DNA of 64,000 nt from Litorilinea aerophila (lineage in GTDB: Bacteria > Chloroflexota > Anaerolineae > Caldilineales > Caldilineaceae): NCBI RefSeq assembly GCF_006569185.2, contig NZ_VIGC02000015.1, positions 62,001 to 126,000 on the forward strand, in the 5' to 3' direction. The position numbers were made by a program, and so were the translations under genes. Shown here piece by piece: positions 45,047-54,448 of this stretch (positions are counted from its first letter, which is position 1; each line of letters begins with the position of its first letter). The notes under the pieces are model-generated. The model was not told the DNA's origin and did not search any database. It saw only the letters and a program-made list of their open reading frames with translations.

Positions 45047-45345
45047 GACAACCATCTCCAGGTCAATCCCAGAGCCAATCCCAGGTAGGGGACCATGTCA
45101 CAGTCGGAACCTCCCGAGCAGACGGTGCCCCTCCTGGGATTTCACCCCCAATGGGGGACACATCCACCAAGTCCTCTATCACCAAGTCCTCTATGAAGAC
45201 CTCTGCCAGATCAATGTCAGATCGACGCTAGATCTGTGTTTGAAGTGTGTATAACCTGTGTATGCGCTGGCCAGATGTCGCCGTCCCTTCGCCCGCCTGG
45301 GTGTGGCACCATCGGGCGGGTCCGTGAGCCGCTCCTAGCCTCCCG
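45047..45345. other. Gap between hrcA and grpE
   Basis: 299 bases with a duplicated CACCAAGTCCTCTAT and a small remnant of the CACCATCGGGCGGG repeat (about 45308-45340). No second CIRCE element or clear promoter is seen. Confidence 0.5.
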
Positions 45346-46386
45346 CTAGGACGAAGGGCCGTAGATCTCCTCCACGATCTCGCTCATCAGGGTGGCCACG
45401 AATCGGACCGCGCCGATGGTGCGGCCATAGGACATGCGCAGGGGGCCGATCACCCCCAGCACGCCGGTCGCCCGGTCGTTGACGCCGTAGCGCCCCAGTA
45501 CCAGGCTGATGTCCCGCAGTTGGGCAAAGCGTCCATCGCCGGAGATGACCACATGGATGTCGGCATTGTCGTCGCCGTATTCATCCATGATCTGCTCCAG
45601 CCAGGAGCGCTCTTCCAGCACGTGGACAATGCGCCGGGCATTCTCCCCTTCAGCAAATTCGGGTGCCTCCAGCACCTGGACCAGGCCGTCCCGGTAGATT
45701 TCACCATCGATCTGGCGGTCGATGCGCTGCATGATGTCCCGCACCAGGAGCGCGACCTGCTGGGCAAAGGGGGTCAGGCTGGCGTACCGCTCGCCAATGG
45801 CCTGGACATTGGCCCCGGCCAACTGGTCGTTGAGCTCGTTGCTGATGCGGCTCAGCTCGTGCTGTTCCATGGGCTCGTCCAGGTCCAGCAGTTGCTGCTT
45901 CACCGTGCCTTCCTGCAGGACCAGGATCAGGAGCACCTTGGTGCCGTGGATGGCCACCAGCTCCAGGTGTTTGTAGCGGCTATTGCTGGCCCGGGGTGCG
46001 GTGGCCACGGCCGCGTTTTGGGCGGTGCGCGCCAGCACGGCCGTACTCAGGCGCAGCCACTGGTCCAGATCCTGGCGCACCTGCCGGAACTGGATGCGGA
46101 TGTTGCGCCGCTCCGCCGATGGTAGCTCCGGGTCGAACATCAGGTTGTGCACGAAGAACCGGTAGCCGGCATCGGTGGGAATGCGCCCGGCGCTGGTGTG
46201 GGGATGGGTCAGGAGCCCTTCCCGCTCCAGCGCGGCCAGGTCGTTGCGGATCGTCGCCGAGCTGACGCCCAAATCGTAATTCTGGGCGATGGTGTTGCTG
46301 CCCACTGGCTGAGCCGAGCGGCAGTATTCCTGAACGACGATGCGCAACAGCTCCCGCTGGCGCTCGGTTAAACGGTCCGCATCCAT
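45346..46386 (-). CDS. hrcA: HrcA, heat-inducible transcription repressor
   Basis: 346 residues. The N-terminal winged helix has LTERQRELLRIVVQEY, QPVGSNTIAQ and LGVSSATIRNDLAALEREGL, followed by THPHTSAGRIPTDAGYRFFV, all diagnostic of HrcA. The C-terminal GAF-like region ends in GVIGPLRMSYGRTIGAVRFV. HrcA binds CIRCE to repress chaperone genes until heat titrates GroEL. The ATG at 46386 fits the family; a start 19 codons upstream is possible, as an AAGGAG lies 15 bases before the chosen ATG. CIRCE is 300 bases upstream, so the gene represses itself and grpE. Confidence 0.95.
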   Translation of the reverse strand: MDADRLTERQRELLRIVVQEYCRSAQPVGSNTIAQNYDLGVSSATIRNDLAALEREGLLTHPHTSAGRIPTDAGYRFFVHNLMFDPELPSAERRNIRIQFRQVRQDLDQWLRLSTAVLARTAQNAAVATAPRASNSRYKHLELVAIHGTKVLLILVLQEGTVKQQLLDLDEPMEQHELSRISNELNDQLAGANVQAIGERYASLTPFAQQVALLVRDIMQRIDRQIDGEIYRDGLVQVLEAPEFAEGENARRIVHVLEERSWLEQIMDEYGDDNADIHVVISGDGRFAQLRDISLVLGRYGVNDRATGVLGVIGPLRMSYGRTIGAVRFVATLMSEIVEEIYGPSS

Positions 46387-46481
46387 TGTGGTTGGTTGTA
46401 ACTCCTTGCCGGCATGCTCGGCCGGTTCGCGTCCCCGTCTCATTCTGTGACTCTAACGGCAAAAACCACAGATTCAGTCTT

Positions 46482-46532
46482 TCGCGATGGTTACCCATTG
46501 GCGGAGTGAGCATTCTCAGGTGCCGACTCCGC
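46482..46532 (+). repeat. ATTGGCGGAGT dispersed repeat, copy 2
   Basis: TCGCGATGGTTACCCATTGG with GCGGAGTGAGC, followed by GCCGACTCCGC at 46522-46532. It matches the copy at 22090-22131 with the two halves in swapped order. Confidence 0.7.
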
Positions 46533-46586
46533 GTCGAAACCGTGAACGAGTCGAAATCGTGAACGACTGAAACTAGCCTCAGGCCA

Positions 46587-46682
46587 CCAGTACAGTCTGG
46601 CGTAAGGACCACGGCAGAAATTCCGGGTGCCCTTTGGGCGCACTCCCTCTGGTGGAAACGCTCGGCAAATTTCTGCCGGGAT
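46587..46682. repeat. Inverted-repeat element, copy 1
   Basis: A 96-base element bounded inside by CGGCAGAAATT and AATTTCTGCCGG arms. A copy in opposite orientation lies at 51657-51740. Both start or end with CCAGTACAGTCTGGCGTAA. It resembles a small structured dispersed element with terminal inverted repeats. Confidence 0.88.
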
Positions 46683-46685
46683 CGA

Positions 46686-46712
46686 CTAGCACTCCAACAG
46701 ACCGAGTGCTAA
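46686..46712. promoter_or_regulatory. CIRCE operator (HrcA binding site)
   Basis: CTAGCACTC, 9 bases, GAGTGCTAA. This matches the CIRCE consensus at 17 of 18 arm positions. It lies just downstream of the hrcA promoter. Confidence 0.95.
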
Positions 46713-46728
46713 AACTTCTCCTTTTTTA

Positions 46729-46758
46729 ATCATATCACTTGCCACGCGCGCATGTCAA
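46729..46758 (-). promoter_or_regulatory. Sigma-70-type promoter of hrcA
   Basis: On the minus strand TTGACA at 46758-46753, an 18-base spacer and TATGAT at 46734-46729. The start of transcription falls just before CIRCE, as in known hrcA operons. Confidence 0.85.
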
Positions 46759-46886
46759 AGGATGGCGCGCCACGGGTATGTCCCCAGTCATCTGGCGGAT
46801 GGATGGACCACGGTTGAATGGGGTCCTACCCGACGGAGAGGATGGCCTGGGAATGGCCGGGGAAGGCTCGAGTCAAAACGCAGGGG

Positions 46887-48353
46887 TCAGTAGGCGTTCC
46901 GGTCGGTATTCAAGATCCACTGGATCACGGTCCGGATCAGGATTTTGATGTCCAGGGCCAGGGACCAGTTCTCGATGTACCAGAGGTCGTACTTGGTCCG
47001 CTCCAGAATCGAGGTATCCCCGCGGAGGCCATTGACCTGGGCCCAGCCGGTCATGCCGGCCTTCTCCCGGTGGCGATCCATGTAGCGGGGGATGCTCTGG
47101 CGGAACTGCTCCACGTAGACCGGGCGCTCCGGCCGGGGGCCCACCAGGCTCATGTCGCCGATGAGGACGTTGATGAGTTGGGGCAATTCGTCGATGTTGA
47201 AGCGCCGCATGATGGTGCCCAGCTTGGTGCGCCGGGGATCGTCCGGCGTCGTCCATCCAGGCCCATTGGCCTCGGCGTCCTGGCGCATGGAGCGGAACTT
47301 GATCATCTTGAAGGGCTTGGCATCCAGCCCCATGCGCTCCTGGATGTAGAAGACCGGCCCGGGGCTATCCAGCTTGATGAGCAGCGCGGTGAGAAGGAGG
47401 AAGGGGCTCAACAGGACCAGGCCCACGGCGCTGACCACGATGTCCATGCCCCGCTTCAGGGTCAACTTCCAACCCTGCAGCGCCACATCCCGGATGGTGA
47501 GCAGGGGCAGGCCGCCCAGATCGCCGATGTTGACTTCGCTGGCCATGATCTGGAAGACGTCCGGGAAGACGCGGATGCCCACCTTCTCCCGCTCGCAGAG
47601 GCTGATGATGCCCACCAGTTCCTGGTGGCTGGCTTCGGGCAGCCCCACGATCACCTCATCCACGTTGTAACGTTCGATGATCCAGGGCGTGTCGATGATG
47701 TTGCCCAGCACAGGCACGCCCAGGATGGTCTGGTGGCGCTCTTCCGGTCCGTTGGTGACGATGCCCACCACCTGATAGCCCAGCTTCTTGTTCTGGATGA
47801 GCTTTTGCAGCAGCATGCGGCCCACTTCGCCGCTGCCGATGATGAGCACCCGGTCGTCGCCGATGCCCCGGGCCTGGGCCCGCCACTGAACCTGGGCGTG
47901 GAGGGTGCGTACCAGGGTCATGGCGAGGATGTTGATGCCCAGGGCGTAGGCGATGAAGGAGCGGTGGTACTCAAAGTCCCGCAGCCCCAGGGTCAACAGG
48001 GCTACGGTGATGAGGGTGGTGAAAACGTTGTAGAGGAAGATCTTGATGAATTCGTCCAGGTGGCTGATCAGCCGGCGGCGCTGATACATGCGCTGCCAGA
48101 AGAAGGTGATGACCATCACCACCGAGTAGACAGTGGGCAGGGGCCAGAATTCCAGAAAGGGGCCGATGATGACGTCTGGATTCCGGTCCAGCAGGGTGTG
48201 GGCCAGGAAAAAAGAAAGCCAGGTGCAAGCCAGGTCCAGGATCACCAGCGCCAGGACAAAGAAAAACTGCGGCCGCTTCATCAGGAGAGGCCGCTGCCCT
48301 CGCCGGGCTCGATATTCCTCGTAGCTGGTAACCTCAGTAAGACTTTGCTGCAT
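46887..48353 (-). CDS. Undecaprenyl-phosphate sugar phosphotransferase (WcaJ/WbaP type)
   Basis: 488 residues. Four N-terminal membrane helices are followed by a Rossmann-like CoA-binding-type domain (DDRVLIIGSGEVGRMLLQKL). The C-terminal bacterial sugar transferase domain starts at KRGMDIVVSAVGLVLLSP and has IKFRSMRQDAE, IDELPQLINVLIGDMSLVGP and KAGMTGWAQVNGLRGD. It loads the first sugar phosphate onto undecaprenyl phosphate for exopolysaccharide or O-antigen-like glycans. The GT2 gene ends 53 bases upstream, so they form a pair. A 10-base palindrome AGCGTACGCT lies just before the ATG and no clear ribosome site is seen. Confidence 0.93.
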   Translation of the reverse strand: MQQSLTEVTSYEEYRARRGQRPLLMKRPQFFFVLALVILDLACTWLSFFLAHTLLDRNPDVIIGPFLEFWPLPTVYSVVMVITFFWQRMYQRRRLISHLDEFIKIFLYNVFTTLITVALLTLGLRDFEYHRSFIAYALGINILAMTLVRTLHAQVQWRAQARGIGDDRVLIIGSGEVGRMLLQKLIQNKKLGYQVVGIVTNGPEERHQTILGVPVLGNIIDTPWIIERYNVDEVIVGLPEASHQELVGIISLCEREKVGIRVFPDVFQIMASEVNIGDLGGLPLLTIRDVALQGWKLTLKRGMDIVVSAVGLVLLSPFLLLTALLIKLDSPGPVFYIQERMGLDAKPFKMIKFRSMRQDAEANGPGWTTPDDPRRTKLGTIMRRFNIDELPQLINVLIGDMSLVGPRPERPVYVEQFRQSIPRYMDRHREKAGMTGWAQVNGLRGDTSILERTKYDLWYIENWSLALDIKILIRTVIQWILNTDRNAY

Positions 48354-48406
48354 ACGAGCGTACGCTAACCGTTAAACCCGTGTATCGCGAAATCTGCCGG
48401 CATCCA

Positions 48407-49447
48407 TCAGCCCGAAGCGGGGCGTCGACAGAAGCGCCACAGATGGAGGGCCATGTCCAGCCCCCCCTTGACCACCACGCCCCAGAGGATCAACTTATCC
48501 AGCAGCCACGGGGTTTCGGCGCGGTAATGCTTGTCGTAAAAGATCCACATGGCCTCGTAGAAATCGACCCGAGACTTGCCGCTCTGGCGGCTGGAAGCCT
48601 CTTTGACGTGGGTGATTTCCACCTGGCCGTTGTACCAGACCTCCCAGCCCGCGTCTTTGATCCGCTTGGCCCAGTCCAGGTCCTCGCCGTACATAAAGAA
48701 CGCCTCGTCCAGCAGCCCCGCCTGCAGGATGGCTTCCCGGCGAATCTGCATGTATGCGCCCACCACCGAATCCACGGGGTAGACGCCATCCTCCGGCAGG
48801 TACTCCAGGTTGTAGGCGTTGAAGCGGCGGCTTTTGGGAAAGAGTCGGCTCAGGCCAACCTGGCGGTAAAAGCTGACCCGGGGCGTGGGGAAGCTGCGCC
48901 GGCAGGCCCGATCCAGGCTGCCGTCCGGCCGGCGCACCCGGGGACCGGCCACCCCCACCCGGGGGTTGGCCTCCATGAAGGCCATCATCTCGGCCAGGGC
49001 CGTGGGTGGCAGCACCGTGTCCGGATTCAACAACAACACGTAGCGGGGCAACAAGGCCGGATCCGCCGGTGCTGCGCCATTGCTCTCCTGGGCAAAGCCC
49101 AGAGCCCGCAGGGCCACGTTGTTGCCGGCGCTGTACCCCACGTTGACCCCGTTGACCATCAGCCGGGCCTGGGGGAACTCGGCACGCACCATCTCGGCAC
49201 TGCCGTCGGTGCTGGCGTTGTCTACCACAATCACCTGGTAGCGGAAGTCCACCTGGCTGGCAAACACGGAGCGCAGGCAATGGCGTAGCAGCTCTACCGT
49301 ATTGTAGTTCAGGATGATGATGGCCAGGTCCAGCGTCCGTCGAGACTCCTGGGCCAGGTTGACGGCCTGGTGCATCTCCGCCGCCCCCGTGGACCAGGAA
49401 ATGGGCCCCTGTTGGATCTGCCTCACCCCTTCCGGATAGGATTCCAT
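48407..49447 (-). CDS. Family 2 glycosyltransferase (rhamnosyltransferase-like)
   Basis: 346 residues. The GT-A nucleotide-binding start is DLAIIILNYNTVELLRHCL, then VIVVDNASTDGSAEMV, with NVGYSAGNNVALR and the metal motif LLLNPDTVLPP. FFMYGEDLDWAKRIKDAGW near residue 265 is the acceptor-binding ED motif. A C-terminal hydrophobic segment may attach it to the membrane. I start at ATG 49447; the frame stays open upstream for 97 codons, but that part has no family similarity. It probably adds a deoxysugar to the lipid-linked glycan started by the downstream transferase. Confidence 0.92.
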   Translation of the reverse strand: MESYPEGVRQIQQGPISWSTGAAEMHQAVNLAQESRRTLDLAIIILNYNTVELLRHCLRSVFASQVDFRYQVIVVDNASTDGSAEMVRAEFPQARLMVNGVNVGYSAGNNVALRALGFAQESNGAAPADPALLPRYVLLLNPDTVLPPTALAEMMAFMEANPRVGVAGPRVRRPDGSLDRACRRSFPTPRVSFYRQVGLSRLFPKSRRFNAYNLEYLPEDGVYPVDSVVGAYMQIRREAILQAGLLDEAFFMYGEDLDWAKRIKDAGWEVWYNGQVEITHVKEASSRQSGKSRVDFYEAMWIFYDKHYRAETPWLLDKLILWGVVVKGGLDMALHLWRFCRRPASG

Positions 49448-49860
49448 GGTTTTGCCCTGTGCCGTAATCCGTGGAGTGCGCACCCCTTGTTGGGAGGTGG
49501 AGCCGGGCACGGCCGCCCTATGCGTAGCTCTTCCCCAGTGAGATGCACCCTCATCCGCGCGCAAGCGGTCGGCAGTGCAAGCGGATTGTAGCACAGGCGC
49601 ATGGGGATGGTCAAAGTAACCGGGGATTCTGGCCCTGGTCCAGGGGCTCTCCGCGCTGCAAACCCTCCGCCCTGGCTGGAGCCGGAGAAAGGAACAGACA
49701 AAAAACATACAGTTTGCATACGCGAGCAAGACAAACATCTTCTACCATGGAGACCGGCAGAGGATGCCAGCCTGGATGAACCGGCCTGGCATATGGCCTG
49801 GCATATGAGGAAACGCTAAGCATCGTTTAGCCTGCAGTTAAGGAAGGCGGATCAAGAACC

Positions 49861-49869
49861 TGCTATAAT
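49861..49869 (+). promoter_or_regulatory. Extended -10 promoter upstream of htrA-like gene
   Basis: TGCTATAAT is a perfect extended -10 element, flanked by CCTGC and GCAGG, which form a small inverted repeat. No good -35 box is visible. Transcription would pass the repeats before reaching the HtrA gene at 50142. Confidence 0.5.
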
Positions 49870-49954
49870 GAATGCAGGAAACAGGGTATTCCAGCAGTGA
49901 TTCCTGAAGTGGGTCCACTGCAGAAACCACAGATTTCACAGAAGGGTGTTTTTT

Positions 49955-50059
49955 AACGCAAAGGCGCAAGGGCGCAAAGACGCAGAGAAACTCAAGAGAG
50001 AATTCCTGGCATCAGCGTTCATCTGCGAGAGTCAGCGTCCTGTTTGACCTTGTTGCAGT
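49955..50059 (+). repeat. AACGCAAAGGCGCAAGGGCG repeat, copy 2
   Basis: 105 bases from AACGCAAAGG through CAGCGTTCATCTGCG to TGTTGCAGT, a direct copy of 36731-36828 with small insertions. Confidence 0.85.
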
Positions 50060-50141
50060 CAAGACATCCGTGCAATCCGTGGCTTTTTGCAGAAGGGCCT
50101 GAAGTAGAACCTGAATTCTGGAGCAATAAGGAGAAAAGACG

Positions 50142-51572
50142 ATGAAGCAACCCAAACTCCTGTCCAAAGCCATCTACCTGACTGCGGCGATTCTAGTTGT
50201 CGCCCTGGTCATCGCCTTTGGAGCTGGACAGTGGGTACAGCCGGGCAGCACCGTCACCGCAGCGCCGGCCTTGCAGCAGACGGTCGCCCGTGCCGTGACC
50301 GCTCCCCAGAGCCAGGCCGCCTCGGTCCTGCCGGACCAGGAGACCCTGGCCCGCCTCTACGAAACGACCGCCCCGTCGGTGGTGAACATCCGGGTTACCG
50401 TGACCGAACCAAGCGCCCAGTCTGGCGTGCCGGAGTTTCCGTTCGGCTTCCCGTTCACACCGCCTGAGACGCCTCGCCAGGCCCAGGCCGAGGGGACTGG
50501 TTTCCTCTACGACAACCAGGGGCACATCGTGACCAACAACCACGTGGTGGAAAACGCCGACTCCATCACCGTCTACTTCTACAACGGCATGTGGGCCGAT
50601 GCAGAGCTGGTGGCCACCGATCCCTATGCGGACCTGGCCGTGCTCAAGGTGGACATTCCCGCCGGCCTGGACCTGCAGCCCCTGCCCCTGGCCCAGGCCG
50701 ATAGCCTGAAGGTCGGCCACTACGTGGTCGCGCTGGGCAGCCCCTTTGGCCTGGAAGAGACCATGACCATGGGCATCGTCAGCGCCCTGGGCCGCAGCCT
50801 GCCCACGGGCGACAGCGGCACCGGCGGCCAGTACTCCCTGCCGGACGTGATCCAGACGGACGCGGCCATCAACCCCGGCAACTCTGGCGGCCCGCTGCTT
50901 AACCTGAACGGCGAGGTGGTGGGTGTCAACTTCGCCATCAACTCGCCCGTGCGGGCCAACTCGGGCGTGGGCTTCGCCATTCCCGTCTCGGTGGTCCAGA
51001 AGGTGGTCCCTGCCCTGATCCAGGACGGTGCCTTCAAGTACGCCTACCTGGGCATCGCCGGCCAGACCATCAACGCCGACGTGGCCAAGGAGGAGAACCT
51101 GCCCGCCAACACCCTGGGCGTCCTGGTGCAGAGCGTGGTGCGGCGCGGCCCGGCGGATGAAGCCGGCGTCCAGGAGAAGGACATCATCGTGGGCATCGGG
51201 GAACAGCCGGTGACCCGCTTCGAAGACCTGCTCAGCTACCTGTTCAACCACACCAACCCGGGTGACACCGTGCCCCTCCAGATCCTGCGCAACGGCGACG
51301 AGGTCACCCTGGAGGTTACCCTGGGCGAGCGGCCGGGCAGCGGCAGCCAGGGTCAGACGCAGACGGCCGTCTCCCTGTCCGACGCCATCGACATCGCCAA
51401 GCGGGCCCTGGAGCGCACCGGCCTGATGACCGAGTTCGACTCCGCCTCTGCGGAGCAGCAGGTCCGCAACGGCCGCACCATCTGGGTGGTCAGCCTCTCC
51501 GGCCAGGGCAAGGAAGCCATCGTGGCCGTGGACGCGGAGACGGGCGAAGTGCTGGGTCTGTCGGTCCAGTAA
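50142..51572 (+). CDS. HtrA/DegP-like serine protease with PDZ and PepSY-like C-terminus
   Basis: 476 residues. An N-terminal signal anchor (residues 9-27) is followed by the trypsin-like domain with His134 (TNNHVVE), Asp164 (DPYADLAVLK) and Ser248 (NPGNSGGPLL). A PDZ domain spans about 300-400 (GVLVQSVVRRGPADEAGVQE). The last 75 residues, from SLSDAIDIAKRALERTG to AIVAVDAETGEVLGLS, look like a PepSY-type domain, which is unusual for HtrA. It should degrade or refold damaged exported proteins. The ATG at 50142 has AAGGAG upstream. A strong hairpin follows the gene. Confidence 0.93.
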   Translation: MKQPKLLSKAIYLTAAILVVALVIAFGAGQWVQPGSTVTAAPALQQTVARAVTAPQSQAASVLPDQETLARLYETTAPSVVNIRVTVTEPSAQSGVPEFPFGFPFTPPETPRQAQAEGTGFLYDNQGHIVTNNHVVENADSITVYFYNGMWADAELVATDPYADLAVLKVDIPAGLDLQPLPLAQADSLKVGHYVVALGSPFGLEETMTMGIVSALGRSLPTGDSGTGGQYSLPDVIQTDAAINPGNSGGPLLNLNGEVVGVNFAINSPVRANSGVGFAIPVSVVQKVVPALIQDGAFKYAYLGIAGQTINADVAKEENLPANTLGVLVQSVVRRGPADEAGVQEKDIIVGIGEQPVTRFEDLLSYLFNHTNPGDTVPLQILRNGDEVTLEVTLGERPGSGSQGQTQTAVSLSDAIDIAKRALERTGLMTEFDSASAEQQVRNGRTIWVVSLSGQGKEAIVAVDAETGEVLGLSVQ

Positions 51573-51583
51573 CAGCCCCCTGA

Positions 51584-51612
51584 GGACCATCCGGGCCTGC
51601 CCGGGGTGGTCC
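51584..51612 (+). terminator. Hairpin after the HtrA gene
   Basis: GGACCAT-CCGGGC pairs with GCCCGG-GG-TGGTCC around a two-base loop. It lies 12 bases after the stop. No T-run follows. Confidence 0.5.
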
Positions 51613-51656
51613 CAGTCCACGAAGTGCCATCAAGCAAACAGCGGGCGATCTCGTAA

Positions 51657-51740
51657 ATCCCGGCAGAAATTCGCCGATGGTTCCCACCAGAGGGAATGCC
51701 GCCGAATTTCTGCCGTGGTATTTACGCCAGACTGTACTGG
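51657..51740. repeat. Inverted-repeat element, copy 2
   Basis: 84 bases, the reverse complement of the element at 46587-46682, with the same CGGCAGAAATT and AATTTCTGCCG arms and a shorter centre. Confidence 0.88.
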
Positions 51741-51775
51741 TCGCTCGCTGTTTTGTTTGGTAAGCTTTCCTGGCC

Positions 51776-52873
51776 TCAGACGTTGATCCGCCGCAGCAAC
51801 TCCTCGTTGGTCGGGACCTGCTCCAGCAGCTTGAGCAGCGAACTCAGGGCCACCTTGGGGGTGCCACCGGCCAACCAGCGGCGCAGCTTGGTCAACCGGG
51901 GCACCAGCTCCGGCGGGTAGAGCTGCTCGTCCTTGCGGGTGCCGCTGGCCAGTACATCCACCGCCGGGAAGAGGCGGGCTTCGGCCAGGCTGCGATCCAG
52001 CACCAGCTCGCTGTTCCCTGTGGCCTTGAACTCCTCGTAGATGTAATCATCCATGCGGGAACCGGTCTGAATCAGGGCGGTGGCGATCACGGTGACCGAG
52101 CCGCCGTTCTCGATGTTGCGGGCCAGGCCAAAGAAGCGCCGGGGGATCTCCAGCGCTGCGGCATCCACGCCACCGGAGAGGGTGCGCCGGCTGCCCGCGC
52201 CGTGGAGGTTAAAGGCCCGGGCCATGCGGGTCAGGCTGTCGATGAAGACCACCACGTTGCGGCCACATTCCAGCTCGCAGCGGATGTGGGCCAGGGCCAG
52301 CTCGGCCAGGGCCACATGTTCCCGGATGGGCTGATCGTTGGAGCTGGCCAGCACCTCGGCCGGGACGGTGCGCCGGAAGTGGGTCACCTCCTCCGGGCGC
52401 TCGTCCACCAGCAACATGATCAGCCGCGTCTCCGGGTCCACGGCGTGGATCGCCGCGGCCATCTGGGCCAGGAGGGTGGTCTTGCCTGCCTTGGGCGGCG
52501 CGGCGATCAGGGCCCGACTCCCCTTGCCGATGGGCGCGATGAGATCCACCACCCGCATGCTGATCTCCCCGCTGGCCCCCAGGTCGAAGCGCTCGTTGGG
52601 ATCGATGGCCACCAGTTGTTGGAAGGGGGTGCGCTCCCGGAAGCGTTCGGGGGGCAGCCCGCAGATGCTGGTGACATCCGCCAGGACGGCCCGCCCCTTC
52701 TGGCGGCGCACAGGGCCGGCCACCGTGGCCCCTTCCACCAGTTCATAGCGGCGGATCAGGTTTGCAGGCACACGGACATCGTCTGGCCCGGGTTGAAAAG
52801 AGCGTTCGGGATCGAGCAACACACCGGCCCCCCGGGCGGCCTTCCCGAGCACGCCACTGGCTGTGGTAGGCAC
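51776..52873 (-). CDS. rho: Transcription termination factor Rho (short form)
   Basis: 365 residues. The cold-shock-type RNA-binding domain is reduced (DDVRVPANLIRRYELVEGATV), and the ATPase has Walker A APPKAGKTTLL near 135, Walker B VVVFIDSLTRMARAF, the Q-loop region and the C-terminal KDEQLYPPELVPRLTKLRRW. The N-terminal helical domain of standard Rho is missing, so the protein is about 50 residues shorter than E. coli Rho. The GTG start at 52873 has AGGGG upstream. It follows the dipeptidase by 12 bases on the same strand. The ATPase motifs look intact. Confidence 0.94.
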   Translation of the reverse strand: MPTTASGVLGKAARGAGVLLDPERSFQPGPDDVRVPANLIRRYELVEGATVAGPVRRQKGRAVLADVTSICGLPPERFRERTPFQQLVAIDPNERFDLGASGEISMRVVDLIAPIGKGSRALIAAPPKAGKTTLLAQMAAAIHAVDPETRLIMLLVDERPEEVTHFRRTVPAEVLASSNDQPIREHVALAELALAHIRCELECGRNVVVFIDSLTRMARAFNLHGAGSRRTLSGGVDAAALEIPRRFFGLARNIENGGSVTVIATALIQTGSRMDDYIYEEFKATGNSELVLDRSLAEARLFPAVDVLASGTRKDEQLYPPELVPRLTKLRRWLAGGTPKVALSSLLKLLEQVPTNEELLRRINV

Positions 52874-52885
52874 GATTACCCCTAT

Positions 52886-54265
<1,380 letters not shown>

Positions 54266-54448
54266 GGTCAGACTCCTTTGCGGAAAGGCTACCGGGGACG
54301 TACCACCCCGGCAGCATGTGGGTTGAATTTGGGTCGAGGTATCACCAGGGTGAGGCCGGCACTTCCAGCCTGCCCCACGGGACGTCCCCAGGATTGTCCG
54401 GCTCCGTTATCCGACGTTATCCGACGCTGTGGCCCCGCTTCAACGGGT
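54266..54448. other. Short gap between dipeptidase and methyltransferase
   Basis: 183 bases with a duplicated GTTATCCGAC (about 54408-54427). No clear promoter is seen. Confidence 0.5.

Larger units (their letters stand above)
46387..46886. other. Intergenic region with CIRCE promoter and repeats
   Basis: 500 bases between hrcA and the sugar-transferase stop. It holds the ATTGGCGGAGT repeat (46482-46532), an inverted-repeat element (46587-46682), CIRCE and the hrcA promoter. The remaining 130 bases next to 46886 show nothing clear. Confidence 0.75.
49448..50141. other. Divergent intergenic region with repeat cluster
   Basis: 694 bases between the GT2 and HtrA genes. It contains an extended -10 promoter (49861-49869), a CACAGATTTCACAG repeat (about 49927), the AACGCAAAGG repeat (49955-50059) and an ATCCGTGGCTTTTTGCAG repeat (about 50066-50093). 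No gene is recognised. Confidence 0.7.

Noticed and set aside
49448-49738. 97-codon N-terminal extension of the GT2 protein
   Set aside because: The frame is open but the extension has no family similarity and no ribosome site; the GT2 fold starts well after ATG 49447.
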